This document shows positions 56,660 through 64,000 of a DNA stretch of 64,000 bases, piece after piece. Under the pieces are notes generated by a model. The model saw nothing but the letters and a program-made list of their open reading frames with translations. It did not search any database and was not told the DNA's origin. The number at the start of each line of letters is the position of its first letter. Position 1 is the first letter of the stretch. Source of the DNA: Symsagittifera roscoffensis (lineage: Eukaryota > Xenacoelomorpha > Acoela > Convolutidae). Location: the NCBI RefSeq assembly GCF_963678635.1, contig NC_087069.1, forward strand, positions 53,702,635 to 53,766,634, given 5' to 3'. A program made the translations under genes and the position numbers.

Positions 56660-57302
56660 TTTGGACAGAACCACTTACAATCGTGTCCCGAAAAGAGTAA
56701 AAATTGTTCAAATGCCAAACAGGGTCATTTTGCCAATGTGGGCCGTTCAGGAAATGTCATTTATATGGGGGACCAAAATGATGAGGAACAGGAAGAAATT
56801 GAGACTGAGATTCAAGAAACGGATAACGATCCAGTAGCTTTCGCAGAGCTTTTATCCAAAGATGGTTGGGACGAATACCAAACTGATAAATTTTCGGTAA
56901 TGGCAATTTCGGAAGCGTTCGAAATTATGAATACGGCCAGTTTAAAAGAAGATGATCTTATCGGACAAATAGTTAAGCTCACAACGAAAACAGAAAAACT
57001 GTTCGACATCGCACATTCCGGGAGTTCAAGGTCGTTTTTAAACAAAAAAAACAGCTCGACGGCTGCAGAAAAATTACAAGTCAACATTGCTTAAACGAAT
57101 CCCACCGGAAGACGCTGCTCGGAATTTGGCATGTTACAACGGCGAAACAATAATTCCAAAAGGAAGAATGACCCTAATAATGAAATCAGGAGGCTGGAAC
57201 ATACAGGCCGCCCCATTCATCATTGTTGATGACCAGAAAACAAACATTACTGGTAGAAATACCTTACCACAGATCGGAATTAAATTAGTTGAAGAAAAAT
57301 AA
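56660..57302 (+). pseudogene. gypsy gag end and aspartic protease, degraded
   Basis: A broken Cys/His stretch near 56690-56735 (NCSKCQT...F, then V-G-R-S-G) resembles a gag zinc knuckle. After an acidic linker, LFDIAHSGSSRSFLNKK near 57000 stands where the protease active site D-T/S-G-S-S belongs; the Asp is lost. The next frame (57087-57302) gives KGRMTLIMKSGGWNIQAAPF and TNITGRNTLPQIGIKL, the flap-to-C-terminal part ending in the G-R-x-x-L-P motif. Two frames must be read, so it is inactive. Confidence 0.6.
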
Positions 57303-57539
57303 AAACAAGGGGACGTGCTGAATATACACAATTCAGAAGAATCAAACCTTCATATTAAACAATGGGCTAAAGACAAAAATTCCACAATGATGTGTCCGTA
57401 TTGGAAAGTCAGAAACTTAGGTTAAGCGAAGGCAATTTAGCAAAGACGTTATTTCGATCCAACAAAAAGGACGCCGTATACGAGTGCACCTACAAGAACA
57501 ATCGGGAAAGAACTCAACAAGCTTATCGACCAAAAACAC

Positions 57540-58360
57540 GGAGTGAAATTTAGCAAATGCTCGGATCGACAAATTATCAGTCCGATCTTGATTACCGTGA
57601 AAAAACACCAGATGGTCAAAGTTGCTTTGGTCAAAATTATTCACAAAAAGATAATCCAGATAAACAAAATTTTTCACAAGAACATACATCAAATGCCTAA
57701 CACTGATTTCCTGTTAGACAACATAGCAGAAGTGATGAAATCGAACAATAAGCAGCAGGCTTCAGTCTCAACATTAGATCTGCGATATGCGTATTCACAA
57801 ACCCCATTGAACTAATTAACTCGAGAACAACGTAATTTCAGTTTAGTTAGTGACAATCCCACCGGGACTTATAATTTCAAAACGGATTTTACGGCCTCAT
57901 GGATATTCCAGCTGAGTTTCAGAAAGCTATTGATCTGACCGTTACCAATTGCTGGAACACTTACGCATATCTGGATGACATATTAATAGTAACGAGGTGA
58001 TCAATCGATTCACACAAACAAAAACTTCGAACGGCCTTGGAAAAACTAGATGCGGAAAATCTCGCAATATCTTTGGACAAAAGTGAGTTTACGTGTAAAC
58101 AAGTTGAGTGGTTATTGTACACCATAAATAACGAGGGCACTAAACCTTTAACAGGTAAAACAGAGGCGATTGAAAAGCTGTCACCTCCAAAAACTTTGAA
58201 ACAACCGAAAAAAAATTATGGGCTCATTACACCATCTCACCGAGTGCATCCCAAATTTAGCATAAACGGCAGCTCCACTACATCCTTTACTAGAAAAAAG
58301 AAGAAAATAAAACAACTAATTAGAAACTGTAACACAAAACATGCTTTAGAAATATCATAA
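57540..58360 (+). pseudogene. gypsy reverse transcriptase, degraded
   Basis: Blocks in order: SPILITVKK (57580), QMPNTDFLLDNIAEVM (57690), VSTLDLRYAYSQ (57765), a T-F-Y-G-L-x-D-M-P-A-like step with slips (57890), TYAYLDDILIVT with Y-L-D-D at 57968-57979, then KLDAENLAISLDKSEFTCKQ and KPLTGKTEAIEKL with P-P-K-T-L-K-Q (58045-58205), the connection towards RNase H. At least three frameshifts or stops (for example after PLN at 57815) break the frame. Confidence 0.8.
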
Positions 58361-58399
58361 GGTTAGTCTCGCAAATGACACAAAACAAAAATTTGGATC

Positions 58400-58938
58400 A
58401 AAACTTGGAAACTCGCATAGTATGTGTTGTTTCCACCTCAGGTCTAGGAGCGTCACTCGAAAAACATTCACAAGAAGGCTGGCTGGCAATAGCTTATGCA
58501 TGACATTTTTTAATTTCCCAGGATGAAAAACATTCAGGCAAGGAGTTAGAATTACTCGGAGAGGTTTGGGCCATCGAACATTTGGAATATTGGTTTTTGG
58601 AAAAAAATTTCACTGTCATCACTGATCATAAAGCTTTGTTCAACGCTTTAAACGCAAGTGAAATGTCAAAAACAAGTCAAAGCAGTTTAACTCGCTGGAT
58701 TGACCGACTCATCCCATTCCATTTTGGTATCAAACATTTGGCGGGTAACAAAATGGGACTAATAGACCAAATGTCAAGAAATCCAGTTGGAACTGCAATA
58801 CCCTCAAGCGAGTACGATGAGGAATTTGTTGTTGCATCAAATAATGAATTCATGAACAACGTCATCCTCAGTAGTTTAGCCAATCGGATGATGGCACCGT
58901 GTCAGCTGATCAAAAAGCGCGCGGAAAAAAAAGGATAA
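58400..58938 (+). pseudogene. gypsy RNase H, degraded
   Basis: CVVSTSGLGASLEKHSQEGW, then LAIAYA with a stop, GKELELLGEVWAIEHLEYW, FTVITDHKALFNALNASEMS and RWIDRLIPFHFGIKHLAGNK. The Glu (E-L-E-L-L) and the D of T-D-H-K-A-L remain, but the first catalytic Asp is replaced (C-V-V-S for C-D-A-S). It ends with G-L-I-D-Q-M-S-R-N-P. Confidence 0.8.
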
Positions 58939-59815
58939 TTGAATTCGCAATTGAAGAACAACATTACGTAAAGTCCAAAGGTGGTCCTTTGCAAACATTG
59001 AAACAAAATCAGTTCTACTCAAATCAACCCGAAACTCAATCAGCTTTAACTCAGAAAATAAATTCAGCCATAAAACTCTTAGAAAAATTTTTTGGCGACC
59101 ACAAATTCAAAAACCTTGTCAATAACATAAACTTAATCGAGAAAATGAATCGAAAAACAGACGTCCGAAATTTTAAAGGCGGATTCATTCCTGACAAGGT
59201 CAAGATCTTAGAACCTAGAGGAAGAAAAGAGAGAAAACATCAAACTGGCAGTGGTCTTTTGCCAAGAGAGGAGAGCTTGTCGGACCTTCGGTGGCATAAA
59301 CGAACCCCAAACGCCAAGAAATATTAACAGAAAGCCATCACCACTTTATCACCAAAGAAAACCGTCAAAAACGCGCGAGAGTTGCTTTCCTCGTAGCCAC
59401 CGACAAAGAATTTCCCAAAAATCATTTTCAATGAAGACGCGACGAAAATAGAAAAACTAACCACACTCAGAGTGAAAACGAACCAGGAAACGAACCACAC
59501 CCAGAAGTAAACCGAAGACTATAAAGCAGTCGCCACCACACAAACCAATAATCCACAGCCAGAGATAAACAAACACTGCGTGAGCCGGATCAATATCAAC
59601 ATAGCCAGTCAGGAGGAATGTGCACCAAATGAAGAACCCCCCACGATGACAAACACGCAACTCGAGGCAACCGTCATATGATCATAGAGCGATAATGGCC
59701 AGTCAGTCAGTCAAGCAAAAATGACGGAACCAGAGGAGGACACTCCGCTGTTTCGACAAAAACTACAAAAGGTGCTTGGTGTCAAATAAAAACATTGCTG
59801 CCGCTACCAGAAAAG
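58939..59815 (+). other. gypsy pol linker between RNase H and integrase
   Basis: A basic, Gln/Asn-rich frame (58899-59327) containing NQFYSNQPETQSALTQKINS has no recognised domain; from 59330 to 59700 coding is lost in a C/A-rich stretch. Confidence 0.45.
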
Positions 59816-60260
59816 ATAGAAACCTAAAACCACTCATCAAAATTGTTTCAAAACGGGATTGGTAATCAATTAAGTCCATATACGACTAGTATTGGTACAA
59901 CGTACGCAACCAACTACATGTGCGCGAGGGCTGTCTGCTCATCTACGAACATTTCTTCGTTTCTACACAGCTGCGTCAGACAATGCTGTACAGCCTACAC
60001 TTGGCACCCCCGAGATCGGCTGCCATGCTGGACCTATGTCAACATGTATGGTTCCCGCGCATGCACCAGTCGATCTTCCAGATGGCGTAAATCTGCAATC
60101 ATTGCACAGGACAAGGTAAAAACCTCAAAACCATTGAGGGAAAAGAAAAACACATTCCAAATGGAACCTGCTGTATAACCTAATGAAGAGGTACAATTAG
60201 ATTTGGCCGGGTCGCTACCTGATGAACTAAATAATTTAACCATATTAAGAAAGATGTTGT
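59816..60260 (+). pseudogene. gypsy integrase N-terminal and start of core, degraded
   Basis: Pieces in shifting frames: NIAAATRKDRNLKPLIKIV, a G-C-L-L-I step, AAMLDLCQHVWFPRMHQSI, C-N-H-C-T-G-Q-G-K-N-L-K-P (the zinc-binding Cys pair), then EEVQLDLAGSLPDELN (first catalytic Asp region). The rest of the D,D,E core is largely missing or unreadable up to about 60800. Confidence 0.65.
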
Positions 60261-60810
60261 CATAATAATTATGCAACGATTTATTTCGATTAATGGGATA
60301 TCCCGACAACTACAATAGACCAAGCCCAAAAAATAAGAGCCTTTTCTAATACTTCTTCAACTTTTTTCTAATACTAACAACATAAAATTACCATTCGCGA
60401 CGGTAGACGACCATAGGGTTAGTAGAATGATTGATACAAACATTAAATCATAGGTTATGGGTAAAGAGTATAGATCCGTCTAATACACCGTACAAACTAC
60501 CAACTGACGTAGCCGCAAAAAAAATCTTTACGAATAACACCACATGACGTAACGAAATCTCACCGTTCGAAGCACACACGGGTAGAAAGCCAAATACTAC
60601 TTTATCAAACGTGGTCACCTAATTAGCTTAATGAAGAAAATGCCAAACAAGTTTGTTTAGATCGAAAGGACCTTACAAAGCCGCCTCTACCAGCAAAAAG
60701 TATGCACGACTTGCAACGATGGTCGGAGGATGAGATATCAGTAAACCGACGCCCACAAACGCCACTAAAAACAACAGGAACGGTCAAACTAACAGCAGAA
60801 CTAACATGAG

Positions 60811-61140
60811 GTGCACAATCTAATAGAAAAAACTAACGATAAGCTGACTACTAGGTATAAAGGGATACAAACACCATTGGACAAAACCATTAGAAATCGA
60901 TTAAATCAAGTGGTAAGAAAAACAATCCGAGTGGCAACTAAAATGAAAGACCCTAAAACTTTCAAACGAAAATACAAAACTATTGACGGGAAAATTTTAA
61001 CTTACCCACCACATACAGCATGGGTGCAATCGTTCGGGAAACAACCTAGATTATTGAGAAAAAGTGGAGTTGCTTTTGTTCTTAATCCGTTAAACTACGG
61101 AACGTGCCGACTTTTACGGTTGAGTGATGATGTCGCGTAG
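60811..61140 (+). pseudogene. gypsy integrase C-terminal part
   Basis: 109 codons, basic: TRYKGIQTPLDKTIRNRLNQ, RKYKTIDGKILTYPPHTAWV and LLRKSGVAFVLNPLNYGTCR. This matches the region after the integrase core that I recall from this gypsy lineage in invertebrates. It is still open, unlike most of the element. Confidence 0.5.
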
Positions 61141-61227
61141 AAACCTGCAAGGATTTCAGGACCGTATCTACGTTTTTTAGACATAGAAGACCCAAATGAG
61201 CCTCAACACAAAATATTCAAGGAGTAA

Positions 61228-61668
61228 ATGGAAACGGGACTGACAAAGAAAATGACCAGAAAAGAACAGGCGGCAGTCAATCAAGAACAAAACGATGGAC
61301 AAAATAGCCCAACCAAACGACCGATTATACCAACTGGACGAAGACCGGGCGGACGCCAATGCAACAAATCTCGAGGAATGAGTTTTTACACGATGGAAAA
61401 ATCAAGCCCCAATAAAAGCCACGACAAAGGACACAATCGTGTCCGCGAGACGGAGAGCGAAAACTCATCGACAACACCAGGGATATCCGAGCCATCACCA
61501 AAAAGATTGATTCAAAAGAAAACTCCGCCAGCGACAACATCGACATCAGCATATACTATACCAACAAGACGGTCAGTTCGTCAGCGTCAATCGACATTGG
61601 CGAAAGCATTGGTGACCTTTTTACGATCAACACGATCGAAGAAGCTAAAAGCGATAAACAACCAGTGA
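61228..61668 (+). CDS. 3'-terminal frame of the gypsy element
   Basis: 146 codons, very basic and Ser/Thr/Pro-rich (SSTTPGISEPSPKRLIQKKT; TRRSVRQRQSTLAKAL), with no folded-domain signature. It is the C-terminal extension of pol or a small extra frame; no membrane span, so not env. A further short frame (61743-61928, Lys/Asp-rich) follows. Confidence 0.4.
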   Translation: METGLTKKMTRKEQAAVNQEQNDGQNSPTKRPIIPTGRRPGGRQCNKSRGMSFYTMEKSSPNKSHDKGHNRVRETESENSSTTPGISEPSPKRLIQKKTPPATTSTSAYTIPTRRSVRQRQSTLAKALVTFLRSTRSKKLKAINNQ

Positions 61669-62100
61669 GATTAATCATCGATTCGCCGCCAGAATAACAA
61701 ACATCACCGTCGATACCGAGCCTAAAATCTTCAGTTCAGGAAATGGGTTTCTCTGACAAGACACCCAAATACCAGGCCTGCCTAAAATTCCTTGATGCGA
61801 TTAGCCCTAAAAGTAAGGACAAGAAAAAGGAGGAGGTCAAAGACCTTACCTCACAAGACGGAAGTCCTGACAAAATGGAAATTCTATTTCTTAAAACGAA
61901 GAAACGGGGAAAAGCAGCGAAAACATAGCAAATGAAACAACACAGTAGGAGCACGAAAAAAAGGAAGACGACAACAACAACAATGAAGAAACAAAAGAGA
62001 AAGAAAAATAACATGTTAACTTAAAGGAAAGAAATATGGAGGCGCGAGTCCCCAAGGGACTATAAATTCAAAAACTGAACTGTTCGTTCAAATTCCTGTC

Positions 62101-62109
62101 AAAAGGGAG
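62101..62109 (+). promoter_or_regulatory. Polypurine tract
   Basis: AAAAGGGAG lies directly before TGTCATCC, where plus-strand DNA priming would occur; it fixes the 3' LTR start. Confidence 0.6.
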
Positions 62110-62190
62110 TGTCATCCGGTACAGATGAAAAAACTTAGCATCATTGGTGCATTCTTTTATGTTTAACTTATTGATATAAATTAAAAAACA
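62110..62190 (+). repeat. 3' LTR, about 81 bp
   Basis: TGTCATCCGGTACAGATG...AAAAAACA, with canonical TG...CA ends. It shares about 85 percent of positions with the 5' copy by eye. Confidence 0.75.
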
Positions 62191-62219
62191 TGTTTTTTAA
62201 TGCTTTGTCAACCCGTTCC

Positions 62220-62545
62220 CCCTCCCTCAATTCTGGTTGCCAATTTTTTCAAAAGGGCTTCTCCATCGGTATAAGTTTATGGCATCCAGTTTTCGCTCTA
62301 CAAACTCGAAATTTTTCTAAGTTTTTCCAAAATGACTCATAGACAACGCTCAAATTTTCCAAGAAAACGCGCAATTTTTCGTCACAATTTTCCAAAAAGT
62401 GCCTAAAAATGCTTTTTTGGCCTGTTTTTAGAAAAAAACTTTGAGAGCTCGGAAAATCAATTTGGTCAGCCAAAAAAAATAAAATGCCGGAGAAACTTTT
62501 CGAACCCCCACCCCTAGAAAAGTTTCTGCGCACGCCACTGGCGCC
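62220..62545. mobile_element. Truncated hAT-like fragment
   Basis: The right end reads CCCCCACCCCTAGAAAAGTTTCTGCGCACGCCACTG, i.e. an inverted CAGTGGCGTGCGCAG terminus, with an interior (GAGAGCTCGGAAAATCAATTTGGTC) related to the MITE at 55739. The other terminus is not found. Confidence 0.5.
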
Positions 62546-63045
62546 TTAAAAAACATAAAGAGTCAGCGAATTTTGGACGGGTGATAACCACGTTCAAGCA
62601 TATGAAGGTGTAAAATGAAAATGTATTGAATTTCTGGTCTGAAAAAAAAAGTAAAAATATTGTACGCTGGATGAAATGCTGACTTGAAAATTTGAATTTC
62701 GAAAATTTGCAAAAAAAAAAATTAGTTTTGTTTGAACGTTCATTGAACGATCTTCACTGATATTCGTTGACAGGTTTTCAGTGTTCAAAATTATTTTCTG
62801 AACGCGCTCTATGCGCTTGACCAAAATGACGATAATTGATTAACAATCAAATTTTCTAGTTTTCGTCTACAAATGAAGATTTATGAATAGGTTTGGAACT
62901 TTGTCCCATCAAAATTGCTTACGCTGATTGCTATCGAATTATATTGGAGATATGTTTTGAGCAGCACCCAGCCAATATCAACTGTGCAACCAAATTACAC
63001 TAAAAACTGTTTTCTAGACCGCGATAAGAGGCCAAACTGTGCATT
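62546..63045. other. AT-rich interval, no gene seen
   Basis: Short shadows only; nothing recognisable. Confidence 0.35.
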
Positions 63046-63049
63046 TTCT

Positions 63050-63380
63050 GAAACAAAAGCGGATTCTCCAACACGCAAAAATCACACTTGTCGCGGAATT
63101 CGCAACATTGCTACTTTTCTACTATCTTCTTTGCTATTTTCGATTTCACAAAAAACATCGAAAACAATGTACTGCACAAAAACTTTTAAAAATTAGGCCA
63201 TTTTGTGGAATTCGCAACAGTATTTCCGGAATCCGGAAAAGTTTGTGGAATCCACAAACCATAAAATCGTATAATAATAGTACTATTGCGCTTTTATCCG
63301 CAACTCCAAGCGGAATCCCAAAACTGTATGCGGAGTCCGCAAATTGTAATGCATTTTGTTTGCGGATTCCAGTTACTTAC
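63050..63380. repeat. GCGGATTCCGC-rich dispersed repeat, copy 4
   Basis: GCGGATTC, GCGGAATTCGC, CCGGAATCCGG, GCGGAATCC, GCGGAGTCCGC and GCGGATTCC words occur throughout, in both orientations. Confidence 0.65.
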
Positions 63381-63409
63381 AAAGTAGTTTTTTAATTACT
63401 TTTTTTCGG

Positions 63410-63600
63410 GTAATCACCAGCCAGTTTAATCTCAATTACTGCCAACAGTTGAGCTACAAGTTGAATTATCAATTATTCGATCTCAAGTCCTCCAGCGTCG
63501 ATCTGAACTCCTGCCTTGAACTTACCGCTAACTTCGATCTCAATTTCTGCCAACTCACACCTAACTTCGATTTCAATTCCTGTCGACTAAACATACTAAA
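63410..63600. repeat. Short AACTTCGATCTCAATTTCTGCC-type tandem repeat
   Basis: Variants of (A/T)ACTTCGAT(C/T)TCAATT(T/C)CTGCC recur at steps of roughly 30 bp and encode a fortuitous periodic peptide in the plus frame. Confidence 0.5.
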
Positions 63601-64000
63601 GTGAATTAAACATGATGAGTTTATTTCAATTCAAACCAATTTTAAAAAGTTCCCCACCAAATTTAGAAATTTTTATCTACGTTTTTTTATTTCACGTTTC
63701 TCTTTCAGTTTTGAGAAAAAGAATAGAAAGAATATTTCAATCCAGTTAAATAAATGTCCAGTCCTTATAAAAAAGCAATCGAGCCGTCCCTTCTCTCCAA
63801 AAAAATATCTCACAATACCTGTCCCACCACATGACCTCTCACTCCATCCATCTCGCTTGTAATTAGCTTGCAGAGAAATATCTTCTTGGGAAAATGTCCA
63901 AATAATAAAGTGTGACATCCAACGATTTAATACAAAAATGTTTTAGGATTTGTTAGTGATGCCGCCCACAAAAAATACTTTCTTGCTTTTAATTTCCGCC
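63601..64000. other. Window end, no gene seen
   Basis: AT-rich; one 81-codon minus-strand frame without motifs. Confidence 0.35.

Larger units (their letters stand above)
56380..62190 (+). mobile_element. Ty3/gypsy LTR retrotransposon, degraded
   Basis: About 5.8 kb between two short LTRs, with protease, RT, RNase H and integrase in gypsy order on the plus strand, all broken by shifts and stops. Most of gag seems deleted. A purine tract AAAAGGGAG directly precedes the 3' LTR. No convincing 4-6-bp target duplication is seen at the chosen ends. Confidence 0.85.

Overview
The window looks like a piece of an AT-rich invertebrate animal genome, very dense in repeats. The evidence for an animal is a multi-exon caspase gene, short spliceosomal introns with clear GT...AG ends, a eukaryotic folylpolyglutamate synthase (FPGS), and metazoan-type LINE, Ty3/gypsy and PolB elements. 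I cannot name the species or phylum. Most long open frames are shadows in repeats. Only two host genes are clearly recognisable: FPGS (18542-19999, minus) and a caspase (37636-40609, minus).

Layout. 1-545 is an A/T-rich 160-bp tandem repeat. 750-1468 is the C-terminal end of a protein-primed type family-B DNA polymerase (PolB), followed by a 29-bp array. 2195-6688 is a 41-bp satellite whose monomers carry GTCGAC. 9.57-16.77 kb is an old satellite of about 145-bp monomers, interrupted by a palindromic array, a GCGGATTCCGC-rich repeat and a LINE whose 5' part is inverted (13936-16633). 16.9-17.9 kb is another tandem array. FPGS follows, then a retroelement reverse-transcriptase fragment split by a 532-bp MITE. 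22.5-27.8 kb is a compositional island, near 50 percent GC in sampled lines against about 30 percent outside. It carries a train of broken minus-strand frames that may be an old viral insertion or an unknown mobile element. 28-36 kb is mostly non-coding, with a TTAA-flanked MITE, a 61-bp triplication and a weak multi-exon gene candidate.

The caspase lies next to a 208-bp tandem array that includes its own last codons and 3' flank, and one of its introns carries a foldback MITE. 40.7-48.3 kb is mostly AT-rich sequence with a few protein-like remnants. 48.3-53.4 kb holds a second PolB tail (with the same downstream repeat as the first copy) and a decayed, intron-containing PolB gene. 55.7-56.1 kb is a hAT-type MITE with an 8-bp target duplication. 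56380-62190 is a degraded Ty3/gypsy retrotransposon with very short LTRs. The right edge repeats the GCGGATTCCGC family.

FPGS acts in folate retention and the caspase in proteolytic cell-death or related signalling; nothing ties them together beyond proximity. Everything else mainly records successive insertions: satellites first, then LINE and DNA transposons nested into them, then local tandem amplification. All family calls come from motif reading by eye; no database search was possible.
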